Source: Adiantum capillus-veneris
Lineage: Eukaryota; Streptophyta; Polypodiopsida; Polypodiales; Pteridaceae
Direction of reading: 5' to 3'
NCBI GenBank assembly: GCA_014529385.2
Contig: CM043970.1
Coordinates: 49,467,898 to 49,531,897, forward strand
DNA: 64,000 bases
Shown here: in pieces, positions 1 through 11,357 of the stretch
Position numbering within the stretch: position 1 is the stretch's first letter
How the letters are laid out: every line of letters begins with the position of its first letter
Notes under the pieces: model-generated
The model's input: the letters and a program-made list of their open reading frames with translations, nothing else
The model's database searches: none
What the model was told of the DNA's origin: nothing
Translations under genes and position numbers: made by a program

Positions 1-1077
1 CCTTGCTTGGGCTCTCGTCAAGACCTTAACAGGAATCGGAGTTTCGTTTTCTGACCCTCCACTGGAAAGTAGCGCTCCCAGCATATTCAAGGTAGTTTTT
101 GCTCCTTTGCTCGGGTTTTTAGGGCAATCAGGGATCAAGTGAGTAATTCCACACTCGGTGCAATATGCGTTGACCCTAATGATTTCGTCATGAGGGCAGT
201 CCCTCAGCCAATGGTCTCCACCACACTTGTAGCATGGTCCTTCAGGCTGTTGAGGTGCTCCTGGAGCTCCTCTTTGTTGGTGTGCAATTCTTTGCCCGCT
301 CATGCCTCCATTGGCTATGAACAACAATGTTATTTCCTCCAAGCTATATCTTCCTTCCCCCGCTGCTTGTGCAGCAGTTGGTGGTCCTGTATTTCCTATC
401 ATGCTCCATGGTTCTGGTGTAGAGGGTTCTTCCTGTGGATAATAGACAGAGTTCGCCGCATATCCATTGGGCTCGTCATAGTATGCATGCATAGGTACCA
501 AAGCCTTCTCATCCGACTCAATTACTGTGGGTGTGTATCTTATGCCGATTGGTCGTAATCCTGGTAGGGGTAGTTGTTGTCCCAACACTGGTTGTGGTCT
601 TTCTACACCTATAGGTCCTGGTAGGTTGTCTGTCTGATATCTAGGCATTGGTGGGACTTGAGGAGATGTCGCCTGAGCTTGCAGAGCATATGGTCGTTCT
701 CTCACATATCCCTTGTTATAATAACACTCCTCCGTCCCATGGTTTGTCCATTTTTGTTCAATCGCACACCATTTTGGTTGTTTAGCTTGTGGTTTGGAAT
801 ACAAGTTAATCTTTTTAAGCACTTCCTCTACAAGCTGCTCTTGGCTTACCGCTACTTCTCCTTTCGGTGTTGTCTTAGCAGACTTGCTTCCGCTTTGTTG
901 CGAGGAAGAATCATCGTCAAGATCCTTGAACTCACCCTCTTTGTAGACCGCACAATTGTCCACAAGGTATAGAGCTTCCTTCGTTAAATCATTCAACGTC
1001 GTGCTCCTTTTCATATGTAAGTCCTTCTGAAGATCTGCATTCCCTAGTCCTTGGATAAATATAAGCATAAGTCTGGA
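1..1077 (-). pseudogene. gag: Ty3/gypsy gag, C-terminal half with two zinc knuckles (continues off window)
   Basis: Reading the minus strand beyond the TAG that ends the upstream ORF, the same frame stays open to the window edge, about 355 codons. It begins with the end of the retrotransposon gag helical domain (FIQGLGNADLQKDL). A proline/glutamine-rich linker follows, then a CCHC knuckle CYKCGGDHWLRDC at 196-234 and a second CTECGITHLIPDC at 124-162, which has one residue fewer between C2 and H. Gag packages element RNA; the knuckles bind nucleic acid. The stop lies inside the helical domain, so I infer an inactivating nonsense mutation rather than programmed readthrough. Protease and pol would lie to the left of the window. 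Confidence 0.75.
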
Positions 1078-2730
1078 CTAAGTTGGTAGTTCTTCCACGG
1101 GGCAGAACTTAACATATCTTTTTATTCGGAGGACTGCCTTTCTCACAGACTCTCCATCTTTCTGTTTGAATTTATGGATTTGTGAGACTGTATTATGAGC
1201 TATTCCCCTTTGTGAGAATTCCTTGATAAACTCGTCAAACACTTCCTCCATAGACTCAAAGTCTCTTCGCTCCACAGAGTCAAACCATGTAGAAGCATCA
1301 TCCTCTAAGGTTAAACCGAATCCTGCAAATTGGGTAGGAAAGTCTAACACCTCTTCAGCTCTAATTACACGCACAAAGGCTGCTACATGATCTCTCGGAT
1401 CCCTGCTTCCCGTATATGTCTTGTTTACCCATTTTGGCACTTGAGAAGGTCCAATTCTACGATGGTCTACAAATCTCGTCATGGGATCTCCCCGTCCTAG
1501 TCGATATACCTCCTCTGGTCTTCTGTAGTGGCCAGGTTCCTCTCCCAATGGTGCTCCTAAGCCATAATTTCTAACAGTTCTCGCGAGAGATGGTTCATCT
1601 CTCCGAACTCGTTCTAGGGGTGTTCTTCCAGGCTCAGTTGACCCCTGAGTCTTTGGCTTACTCTTTCCTTGATACTGTGCATAGAGTGGTGGTTCTTGTA
1701 AATCCCTTAGCCCTCGTGCGGTTTGATAACTCTCTTGGGTTTGATCTTGTTCTAATGTAGCACTTTGTCGAAGCCATGCCTGCAATGATGGCTGAGTAGC
1801 TGGTTGGTCCTGGTAGTTGGACGTCGGTTGTCGGGTAGAATGTGAGGTAGCGTCATACTCTTCTGAAAAGGGATTTGTCGACTTGCTAGGGGTGTAGGTG
1901 GCTCTTGGTACTTTGTCGGGGCCATAGGTCGATGCTTCCGGAGCTGTTTCCTTTTCAACCTCCTCTGGGAGAACACGTTTGTATTCTCGCCCGTATCTGT
2001 CAACAAAAACAATATCCTTCCCCATAGCAGTTTCATAAGAAAATAAGTAAAGAACCTTGTCTTTGTTTAATTCGTTTGGGTAGGGTTCCTTGCATCGAAA
2101 GTAAGAGACTATTCCCTCGCGTTCATGCTTGTAAATCCCTACATTCTCATTATAGGTTGGGACCCTGGTTGTTTTCTTATCATACATAAAAAGCGCTCTA
2201 GGTCGATCAATGTTAGGAGGCGGTTCTTGGTTTTTTGAAACCATTTTCCCTTTTGACATGTTATCCCCATATTTGTTGTAATCCTCAGGGTTACTCACTA
2301 TCAGATAGTGGTTCCCCTTTCTGTCTCGGAATCTGTCTCCATCATCATAGACTCGAATTATCTCTATTCTCTGAGCCGGTCTTTCCTCAATACAAATACA
2401 CTTGCGTCCCCGATAGTCAGAATAAACTAAGGCTCCCCTCGAGTTAGTTCCTTCCAAGAAGATTATAATGAACTTGGTTTCGTTTAAAGGATGTAGGGAG
2501 GTGCTCCCCCCTGGCATTGGTCCTTCACCGTTGAAACCTCCTGGCTGTTGACTCCCCATCATGAAGAAGGACTTTTCCGACGAAGTGTCAGTATCACTAC
2601 CGTCTTCAATGATCGGTGCTAATGGGTCTAGTCTCGTCTGAGTTACACTCTCTTCGGTGGACGTGGTGCTTACTTGACTTTTGACACTTTTAGCTCCCGA
2701 CTTAACAAACGCTCCTGATCTTAAATACAT
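1078..2730 (-). CDS. gag: Ty3/gypsy retrotransposon gag, N-terminal part
   Basis: A 550-codon ORF that begins MYLRSGA, resembling the TRSGA-type starts of plant gypsy gag proteins. The first ~330 residues are polar and variable. The last ~130 residues match the retrotransposon gag domain: WVNKTYTGSRDPRDHVAAF, then GFGLTLEDDASTWFDSV, then FIKEFSQRGIAHNTVSQIHK. It ends at a TAG at 1078-1080, yet the same frame continues gag to base 1. It sits downstream (minus sense) of a 1.6 kb leader and a PBS at 4363-4380, so this is the 5' end of an element transcribed leftwards. The long leader and tRNA-Asp-like PBS suggest an Athila/Tat-like lineage (inference). Confidence 0.8.
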   Translation of the reverse strand: MYLRSGAFVKSGAKSVKSQVSTTSTEESVTQTRLDPLAPIIEDGSDTDTSSEKSFFMMGSQQPGGFNGEGPMPGGSTSLHPLNETKFIIIFLEGTNSRGALVYSDYRGRKCICIEERPAQRIEIIRVYDDGDRFRDRKGNHYLIVSNPEDYNKYGDNMSKGKMVSKNQEPPPNIDRPRALFMYDKKTTRVPTYNENVGIYKHEREGIVSYFRCKEPYPNELNKDKVLYLFSYETAMGKDIVFVDRYGREYKRVLPEEVEKETAPEASTYGPDKVPRATYTPSKSTNPFSEEYDATSHSTRQPTSNYQDQPATQPSLQAWLRQSATLEQDQTQESYQTARGLRDLQEPPLYAQYQGKSKPKTQGSTEPGRTPLERVRRDEPSLARTVRNYGLGAPLGEEPGHYRRPEEVYRLGRGDPMTRFVDHRRIGPSQVPKWVNKTYTGSRDPRDHVAAFVRVIRAEEVLDFPTQFAGFGLTLEDDASTWFDSVERRDFESMEEVFDEFIKEFSQRGIAHNTVSQIHKFKQKDGESVRKAVLRIKRYVKFCPVEELPT

Positions 2731-4362
2731 AAGAATGAAAGTTCGGTTGCAAACTTAAATCTTACTTGGACTCCTTCTTGTGCGGCTTTGTGATGATCTC
2801 CTTCTGGGATCTACACAAGGATGGTTAGTTTGTTCACATGGGTTTTCCCTGAATTACCAAAAAATCTTTTAAGTATGTACAACAACCACTTAGTCAGCCT
2901 TCTGGTGGTCCAATTTCAAATATGAAATGATGGCTAAGATCTATATGGAGAGTATGTCCTAGCAGTATAGTCACAAATTGCAAAATATGTGTGAATCACT
3001 ACTTTCTTAGTCTATCGCGATAGACTGACAATTTGCTCAGCACAAGTCAATTCAAAATTGTGACTTCACCCTTGAGTTCCAATTACCCTCTATAGCCTAT
3101 CCCTCAAGTTTTATGAAGTTTGGACACTTGGGTTGAGTTTTGGTCCCATTTTAGTATTTTAGTTAGAGCCTGATTCTCTATCTGGGCCTTAGATTGACTT
3201 TCAGTGGTCTAAATGCCTTGAAATTTGGTGTGTGTGCTATATAGGCTCTGATCTCCCTAGGGGAAATTTGGAAGATATGGTCCTTATCAGCAGTTTCCTT
3301 AGTCTATCGCGATAGACTGGCAATTTTCTCCATTTTCAACATTTTTCTCAAGTTTTCTCCACAGCTGGTTCAGCCTCTCCTTGTGTAGTGCATTGACAAA
3401 TTTTGGCACTGTTTAGACATTTGGTCAAAGCCTTCTTGCCCTTGTCTCTGAATTCAGACTCTAAAACACCAGTTTTGAAGTTTTGTGGTCAAGATGGTGT
3501 TCAGTTTCACTCAATTTTTGTGAGTACCCTTGTATTGATGTGTTAAACCTGTGGTATAAAGGTTTTTTCCTTGTTGTTAGTCAATCACCACCTTCATCAG
3601 TCTATCGCGATAGACTAGGCAGAGAGCAATGGGGATTTAATTTTTGTCTGTTTTTGCATAGTTGTGTTCCCTATGCCCATATAAGTCTATTCCCCAAGTT
3701 TTATGAAGTTTGGACTTATTTTGACCTTAGACTCAAGCACTTCACAAATTTCACTCTTCTATGGTAATTCACAACTCAAATGCACTTGAAGTGATGCAAA
3801 TTTGATGACACTTCATCTTAAACTTGTGAATATTAGTCGTACCACCTGACACAGTCAGTTTACCCTAGGCTAATGGTTATATCTCTTCTTGGCCTCTTTA
3901 GGTTCACTTAGTGTTTTCTTATGACAATCACCTGTTTTTTTTGGTTGGTTTTGGTCGCAATTTTTATGTTTTCTCAAGTGTTGGATCATAAATTTCAATG
4001 TCTACTTTTTTCACCCCTTTCAAGGGTATATGGTGTGGGTTTTGCTTTCAAGGCAAGCAAACAACCTTATTGTTGCTTCTTTTTGTTTGTTTTTTTTTGC
4101 GTTTTTACAACGTTTTTCTACTCTATTTCTACACAAGTATAACAAGCACTCAAAACCAAAAACCATAACTCCACATTATCCTACTTAACTAAATCTAACT
4201 AGTTGCAGACCCTCGGCAAGACACAGGCTTCCTGGCTATCCACTAGACCTCAGGATACTCTATCCTGGATCTTGTTCTAAAAGTTTAAGCTCTCTCTAGT
4301 CAAAACAAAAGTAAGCTAACCATCACACGAGTGACGTATATATCCCTACTTAAGGTCTTGTG
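2731..4362 (-). other. Gypsy 5' leader with degenerate ~295-bp repeats
   Basis: No convincing coding sequence between the gag start and the PBS. The stretch carries three copies of an 18-bp perfect palindrome (3009-3026, 3301-3318, 3599-3616) spaced 292 and 298 bp. Flanking phrases also recur, for example caagttttatgaagtttgga near 3107 and 3697. It therefore looks like an old tandem array of roughly 295-bp units inside an element leader. Confidence 0.55.
3009..3616. repeat. Three copies of palindrome AGTCTATCGCGATAGACT
   Basis: Identical 18-bp self-complementary sequences start at 3009, 3301 and 3599. The flanks on both sides are much more diverged than the palindromes. A half-site, tcgtgatagact, occurs at 4718-4729 in the adjoining LTR-like sequence. 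This could be a protein-binding site or an RNA hairpin in the element leader; function unknown. Confidence 0.85.
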
Positions 4363-4381
4363 TCCCCGGCAATGGCGCCAA
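4363..4381 (-). promoter_or_regulatory. Primer-binding site, tRNA-Asp-like
   Basis: On the minus strand the sequence reads TGGCGCCATTGCCGGGGA, immediately after an LTR-like end ...CTAAAACA plus one T. This is very close to the TGGCGCCGTTGCCGGGGA primer-binding site known from plant Athila/Tat gypsy elements. It orients the element leftwards. Confidence 0.7.
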
Positions 4382-5225
4382 TGTTTTAGGGCATAACTAC
4401 TCCCCTGTTCATACTCACAAGCACGACACAGACAACATACTTATCATCTGATGACACGACTAACCCGTAGGTGCACATAGGCAATCTCGTTAGCTTGTCA
4501 GGCTGAGACCAATCTACACATACGCACTTTTATGATGCATCAATCACTAACCCTGGTAGAATGCAACCCACTCTATCCCTAACCGCTCACAACACCGTTT
4601 ACACTTCCAATGAACTCAGAATCGCATCAAAACTTCTAGGCACCATCCTCTCACTAGGATATACTTACCTATAAGTCTAATCTCACCAGATTTGAACCCT
4701 AGTTATCTCGAATACAGTCGTGATAGACTAACAGGTCATAATCCAAAAGTGGGTGAAACTTAAGTTCATGAGTATCTATGTGTAGCTAATATCTTTCTCA
4801 TTCCATAAAGCACTTGATTGTTGAAAACAGACATTGTTTGTGCTACTTACAAGCAAAACAAGCTCGAGGAAGGATCGATCGCGAACAGCTTGAAAATGTG
4901 AATGCGTGGCGTGGGCGCGTAGCTCTCGGAGAGACTACCGCGATGGTGTAGTCACGTCGTGAATCCGGTGAGGGAGAAGCGCGTAGAGAAGAGGATAAGA
5001 CTCTCTCTCTCTCTCTATCTCTGACTCGTACGACACACGATTAATATTCAAAAACAATGTTATTCAAAAATGGTTCTAAGGTGACTTTTATACTTAGTCA
5101 CCTTAGCTCAAAAATGTACATGGGGTTCTCTTACTCATTATTACAAAGTGGGAACAAATCTGAGTCCTGACTAACTGATTAATCTTTACATGACCCAGAC
5201 GAATGGATCAAAATGATAAGACGTC
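4382..5225 (-). repeat. Gypsy 5' LTR (right boundary uncertain)
   Basis: LTR-like sequence starts at TGTTTTAG directly beside the PBS at 4363-4380. It includes a GC-rich patch near 4905-4985 and a (CT) run near 5000. I could not find its matching copy in the window, and the outer CA end is a guess bounded by the unrelated RT fragment that starts near 5250. Confidence 0.4.
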
Positions 5226-5249
5226 TTTGACATAAAATGGGAATTTGAT

Positions 5250-5771
5250 ATGCTTTACAAGATGGCCTCATTACAACAGTTGGACAAATGGGGCTCCAAC
5301 ACAAATGCTCCGGCCACGTTTAACCGCCTAATGGAGAAATTTTTTCGACCCCACCGCAAGTTTACTGTAGTGTTCTTTAATGTTATCATCATCTACTCCA
5401 ATTCTCTCAAGGAACATAAGAAACATCTCCAAGTAATCTTTCAAGCTTTGAGAGAGAATAAACTTTTTATTAATCAAAGGAAGAGTGAATTTTTCCTTCA
5501 AGAGATTCAATACTTAATTCACATTATCTCTCAAGATGGTATCCGTATGGATCCATCAAAGTTAAAGGTAATAAAAGGATGGCCTAACCCAAGGAATCTA
5601 CATGAACTACGAAGCTTTATTGGTATGTGTGCATACTATAGAAGCTTCATAGAAAAATTCTTGCAAAAAGCACGACCATTACATGACTTAACAAAAAAGA
5701 ACGTTAAGTATACATGGACTGCAAAAGAACAAAATGTTTTTGACAAGCTCAGAGAAAAGCTTACCTCTTAA
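5250..5771 (+). pseudogene. pol: Ty3/gypsy reverse transcriptase fragment, catalytically dead
   Basis: Homologous to the RT at 31971-32435, sharing NAPATFNRLMEK and IIIYSNSL. It continues through the palm/thumb (FINQRKSEFF, ISQDGIRMDPSKLKVIKGWP, LRSFIGMCAYYRSFI) into the RNase H connection. The catalytic FFDD motif reads FFNV here, so both metal-binding aspartates are lost. The 5' half of RT is absent. Upstream bases 5226-5285 do not align in frame. The next ORF continues RNase H after a frameshift near 5772-5833. Confidence 0.75.
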
Positions 5772-6379
5772 GCTATGCTTACACTATCAGATCTATTAAA
5801 ACCATTTGAGGTCCAATGTGATCCTTTTGGAGATTGCAAAGGCATGCCATAGCATACGAGAGTCGAAGACTCAACTCTGATGAGCGAGTATTGGGCATAT
5901 ACAAAAAGGAGCTACTAGGTGTTCTACATGCCCTCGCCACATGGAAGCATTATCTTTTGGGGACTCCATTAATCCTACGAACGGATCACCAAGGTTTAAA
6001 GTCCTTCATGACACAAACCAAGCTTTTTGACAAACAAATGAGGTGGGAAAATTTTCTTTCACAATTTAATTTTTATATTGCTGGCAAGCACAATCAAGTG
6101 GCTGATGCACTATCACGATGACCAAAAGTAAATGTAGTGTCTATAGCAACTCACAATAATCTATCTTCTATGATAGATGAATATGCTATTGGCCCTGATT
6201 TCAAGGATATAATGTCAGTCATTGCCTTAGGGAAGAAAGGAGAACTGTTCACCTTGCAGGATGCTTATCTTCTTCATGGAAATAGGCAATGTGTTACTAA
6301 CTTCCTCGATGAGAAAGCAATGTATGAATCCCATTCTCCTCCCTATGCGAGGCATAGAGGGATTCAACCTACTCTTTGA
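5772..6379 (+). pseudogene. pol: Ty3/gypsy RNase H fragment
   Basis: The continuation of the RT fragment shows KPFEVQCD at 5800-5823, a frameshift, then YESRRLNSDERVLGIYKKEL, LRTDHQGLKSF and NQVADALSR. These are the order and motifs of gypsy RNase H. A TGA at 6119 and a last ORF (6137-6379) ending HRGIQPTL correspond to the integrase zinc-binding entry in the 31 kb copy (HAEHRGF). The fragment then stops, so integrase is missing. It belongs to the same family as the 25-35 kb element. Confidence 0.7.
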
Positions 6380-6479
6380 GGAGTAAGAATCAAGGAGAAG
6401 CTCTTATAGAGTTTTCACACCCTTGGTTTAAACTCTAGACTAAGTTCATAACATTGTCCATTTTTAGTGAACAAAATCC

Positions 6480-6686
6480 TTCCAGGCTTCTTGATAGCTC
6501 AATAATGGTAAAACCTTAGGTACACGGTGAGGTCCACTATTAAGGCTACAACTCCCCGGGTGTTTAAGCATCTACTATGTAGGCATTGATAGATTATTGT
6601 CTCCCTTATCATGGCTAATCATGCTCAATCCAAGAACCGTCCTTTCTTAAAAAAGAAAGAATAATCTCAAAAATCTCTGATACCAA
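6480..6686 (-). repeat. Gypsy leader plus PBS fragment, inverted relative to the adjacent pol
   Basis: Shares phrases with 34861-35107 (ttcttgatagctcaataatgg, ctgataccaatgt) in the same orientation, so it is a minus-sense 5' leader. The PBS reads TGGTATCAGAGA on the minus strand at 6674-6685, and an LTR-like TG begins at 6687. The neighbouring pol fragment points the other way, so the two pieces were joined by rearrangement or inversion. Confidence 0.55.
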
Positions 6687-6843
6687 TGTTAGACTATTGG
6701 AAACATAATAGATAAAAAATGGAGATTAATTTATAGATCAATCACTTTGTGTATAAAATAAGCACATTGTAGCATAACATTTGCAAGGACATGCATAATT
6801 TAATCAAGATTTGACTACACATGCACACATGAACTGAAACACA

Positions 6844-6845
<2 letters not shown>

Positions 6846-6900
<55 letters not shown>

Positions 6901-6921
6901 ACACACACACACACACACACA
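6846..6921. repeat. (CA)n microsatellite
   Basis: About 75 bp of nearly pure AC repeat with one CCC interruption near 6898. Confidence 0.95.
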
Positions 6922-6939
6922 GTGATTACTTAAAAAATT

Positions 6940-9200
6940 CCTAATTTCCTTCTTTAAAAAAAAGCTTCAAAGTGTTTGAGCCTCCACTATGGGACTTGGC
7001 CCTTCATAACTACTAAAGGCTTGGTAGGACGGTGGTATTTTTTGATTAAAAGGCACACACACACTCATACTATATCACCTAACTTGGGGGTATTCCCGAG
7101 ATTACTTAGCTCTTGGGGCTTTAGTAAAACCCACAGCCGATGGGCACTACCATGGGTTGTAGCCTGTCTCGGTACATGAGTGTATAAAACCTCGGGTGAA
7201 ACACAGTTGTGAATACTCCTGGTTGCCTCTTCATTGCACCTCGCAGGCGGCCTCACATGGGTTGTAGCCTGTCTCAGTACATGAGTGTATAAAACCTCGG
7301 GTGAAACACGATCGTGAATACTCCTGGTTGCCTCTTCATTGCGCCTCGCAGGCGGCCTCACCATCTCTACTGGAGATCTCCCAGCGCTTGGGTAACTGCG
7401 CGATATGCAATTGTGGCAACCTCCCTCCCTCCTTTATTTAAAAGGTGAGGGCGCATCTTTGCCCCTCACTTAGATTTGGTTGTACTCTGTTTGTTTACAT
7501 AAAGTTAGTGGCTGTGTATCTGAATCTCCACTACATCAAGCATGGAGCTCTAAACCCAAGTAACACAGGTCGGCTACTGCCTTTTCTTGGTTTGTTTTAA
7601 CTGTTGTACGGCTATATGTTTTTGCTGTGAAGGCTTGTTACTTTGAGAAGATGATTTTTTTCACAAAGTTAATAGGAAGCTATGGGTTGTTTCTTCTTGC
7701 AATGTTTTAACCCCTAACATGGGGGTGCTTTGCATCGCATGACGTGACGAATTCACAACCTATTAAAAAATTGGTTTTTTTTTAAAATCCACCTAAATGG
7801 TTCGGTGGTTTGATCATTGGGCTGGCTAGGGTTGTTGCTTTTCTACCCTGGTAACCGATACAAACAGGGGCATTAAATTTTTTTTCCTCTTGCCTACTAA
7901 TCTTGGTTGCAGGAAGGCAAGCTTCTGGTGCCTTGGTGCATGAATATTACTCTATGTCTGGGTAAGACTCATGATATTTTATTGGTGGAGAGCTTGGAAA
8001 AATGGGGTGTTGCTTCACATTCCGCACACTAGTAATGCGTATTTTTTGGCCGCGAAGCATGCTACCTCTGTTTCGAATTATGGCTTTATTTTAACGACAA
8101 AACTGTACGCTGTGTCTGGCTCACTTGCAATTACTTGGCCTATTTACTTGGTTATTTGCTGTTAACTACCGACTAATGATTAGGAAGGATTGTTTGGAAA
8201 GGAAATTAAAGGGGGATGGTTTACCATTTACATCACTATGGTATTGGTTTTTGCCGGGACTACTTCTGTGATGGTTCCCTAAAAGTCTGGTTGTTACATT
8301 GCCTTTCGGCTGCTACATAGGCACTATGATCTTGTAAATACTGGTGTAACTCTAAACCTACTACTTATGGGTGTTTGATGATAACACCACTTCTCTTGGT
8401 TATTTGTTAAATGGCTCATACCATCATGAGGAAATTTCTACAATGATCCATTGTGTATATTCTCATGTGAGATTGCTTATTGTGTAGCATTTAAATTTTT
8501 TTGGATTCTGCAAGGGCTTCCTGACTACTTGGGTTGGCCGAAAGGATGATTAAGGTAGGCTAAACTTACATAAAATGGTAAATGCTGATAACATGATGGG
8601 CCTAAAAAAATTTGCCCAAACCTTAAAACAAACATTAAACTAGCCAATGACCGGATTGTGACTACTTAAGGAGGATTTTTATTTAAACCTTACTGCTTGT
8701 GCTTTCACTAAAAGATAAACTGTGACTAAATATGGGGGGATTCTAATACTTGGATTAGAGGGGGTAATGGCCTTCTAATCAAAATGATGATAAATTTTTC
8801 TATAAAATGGAATTTTTTTGGTATTAAAACATTGACTATGGACCAAGCTTGTACAAAGTTAATTTTTTTAAAAAAAGATCGACATGGATAACAAATGGTA
8901 TAGTCCATTGATACCTGTAAAACACATCCAAGTCTAACATATCTGTTGTCTTGTTTGGATGGATGCAGGTAAGCACTCTATCTTGTCTTGGAAGGTTTTC
9001 TTTGTCTTTGATTAGCTCTCTTACTCTAGATTACACATTTACTTATTACTTAAGAAGTTCTTCTGTCACTTTGTATACTGGAATGAGGCTTCATTCTTAC
9101 AAACATTGTACAAAATTAATTCTAAGACTGAGTTACTTTTGTACTTATCATTTCATTTCTTCTAAAGCCAGTTGTCTTTTGAATGTAAAAAGTTCAATTA
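6940..9200 (+). mobile_element. Diverged leader copy of the 48-56 kb RT element
   Basis: Two blocks match the minus strand of the RT element. At 7427-7470, ggtgagggcgcatctttgcccctcacttag corresponds to the inverse of ~49834-49862. At 8880-8990, a stretch of over 100 bp around gtcttgtttggatggatgcaggtaag corresponds to the inverse of ~54520-54670. The order of the blocks is preserved, but the sequence between them is strongly diverged. No RT coding follows; instead repeat copy A begins near 9219. Inference: an older relative of the element, plus-sense, truncated or interrupted before its coding part. ORFs here look like chance. Confidence 0.55.
7151..7360 (+). repeat. 2 x 105-bp tandem repeat containing a TATA-like motif
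   Basis: Units 7151-7255 and 7256-7360 differ at only a few bases (for example cagttg versus cgatcg). Each contains gagtgtataaaacctcggg, a good TATA-box candidate. It lies just upstream of the segment resembling the start of the RT-element pseudo-LTR, so duplicated promoter units are plausible. Confidence 0.85.
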
Positions 9201-9219
9201 TGTCATATTAAGTATGTCA

Positions 9220-9328
<109 letters not shown>

Positions 9329-10027
9329 ATCTATCTGTGACAATTCTTTGGCTAACCCTTGGCTGACTACTTCCCTCTTTGGTGCTTTAGGCCGATGTTA
9401 GTCTTGGACATGGGTTCATGTCTACATCTTTTAGAATGGCCTCTGTTGTACACATAACTTTCGAGGTTTAGAGAATGGGTCTGGTTCTGGACAAAGAGCC
9501 GCACCTTTTGGACTTATACCTACACACACATTTACTCTGAAGCTAATCATGGATGTCATTTACAAGAGCTAATATATAGCCACTCATAATTACTCAACTA
9601 CACACCTGCTTCAACACACCCAATTGTGTTTGATAAAAGGCAACTCAGTTAAATATGATCAGACAATCACCGTGATCGAGGATAAGGTATATCAGGAGAA
9701 GCTGTTACTTCTTTGAAAATCTGCACCTATCTGCTTACTTGAAAGAACTGTGGCTATTCAGCTGTCCTACCTTTGTGGAAATCTCACAAACTTTCAATTC
9801 GACACCAATCTTATAAATTTTCTCACCCATTGTATTGACCTCCCGTGTCCAAAATTGGTGGAAAATATCTCCGACGTATCTAGTGATTACATTCTATCAC
9901 TAGTGGTATAGTTTTCATGTTCTATTTTTAACTAAAAACCCATCTGGCATTACAGTGATCATCCACCAAGTGGATAGTATTGAATTCTAACCACTTTAGC
10001 TGCATTAACCACTTTATGTGGTAGGTC

Positions 10028-10169
<142 letters not shown>

Positions 10170-10297
10170 CAATTGAACGTGCGTATCTGCAGCGGGCCTT
10201 GCAGGTTGGGTCTCGCAGATAGCGACCAATCTCTCTCGTGCTCATACACACACACACACGAGTGTGCAGGCTCTATCTCTCTCTTTCGCTATTGTGT

Positions 10298-10300
<3 letters not shown>

Positions 10301-10357
<57 letters not shown>
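10301..10357. repeat. (CA)n microsatellite
   Basis: About 57 bp of pure CA; copy B has only a short, interrupted CA stretch at the corresponding place near 14065-14098. Confidence 0.95.
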
Positions 10358-10360
<3 letters not shown>

Positions 10361-11007
10361 CTGGCTGGAGCTGTGCTCACCCCTCTTTGTTCAGTAAACC
10401 CGTGGGTTCATTTTCTATCTCTTCTACCCAAACCTTAAAACAAACATTTACTTCAGTAAACATTAAACATTCTATCCTTTTGCGAACGTGGGTTTAAAGA
10501 CTAAAATCCTCATGTGAGGTGCTCCAGTGAATTGACATGCTTTGGAATACTGAAATATAACTGGAAAAGCTGGGAAAATACTGTCAAAGTTTTGCAAAAA
10601 GAATGAATTTTAAACTAAATTCTTGCCATTTGGTGCTTTCTACTTTGCATAATATCAACTTGCTGGATTTATGGCTGCTGCTAGTGTTTTAGCAGTTCAA
10701 CTTACTAGCATTTTAAGTTATGATGTTCTTAATCTGCTGAATAGAATCTAAAGATAATTTGTAATGATGGGATTGTTACTTTGGGAGTAGGACAGTCACT
10801 TTGGACACCTTTTATGTGGTTGTAATCTCAACAGTTTATTGATTATGAGGATATAGTGTTGTCTTTGACTTTGTTAAGGCGCGCGCGCACACACACACAC
10901 AAATGATGTTTTATCTTTCCTTTTCCCAAACCACCTCACAATCGTACGCACTCATATCCTACCTCAACAGTCTCATACCATTTTGGTTTGCTCACGTTTT
11001 GACATGG

Positions 11008-11357
11008 AGGAAACAGTCTACATAAAGTAACTTGATCTAGTTCGGATATGGTTTTTGGAAATGATTTGTCACTCTTTCTTTCAGTAACCTCATATGAGGG
11101 TATCGTACATGATGGCTGGGCCTTTTTAAAAAAATTTGAAAGTATTGAGCAGATACAAAGGAAATGCTGTTAAAATTCCTATTTGCAGGAAAAAGTCTAC
11201 ATAAAGTAACTTGATCTAGTTCGGATATGGTGTTTGGAAATGATTTGTCACTCTTTCTTTCAGTAACATCATGTGAAGGTATCGTACATGATGGTTGGGA
11301 CTGGTTTTTTTTAACAATATTGAGCAAATACGAAGGAAATGCTGTCAAAATTCCTAC
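11008..11357. repeat. ~180-bp tandem duplication inside copy A
   Basis: The phrase gtctacataaagtaacttgatctag, followed by a shared run through tttctttcagtaac and cctac, occurs at ~11010 and ~11193. The same pair is present in copy B at ~15156 and ~15330. The tandem duplication therefore predates the A/B duplication. Confidence 0.8.

Noticed and set aside
4449-4475. Hammerhead-like ctgatga near 4449
   Set aside because: No GAAA partner or pairing stems follow; it is a chance match within an LTR-like region.
7065-7364. 99-codon minus ORF with a 35-residue repeated peptide
   Set aside because: It arises because the 105-bp tandem unit is divisible by three. The sequence matches a promoter/leader-like region of a retroelement and contains TATA motifs, so coding is unlikely.
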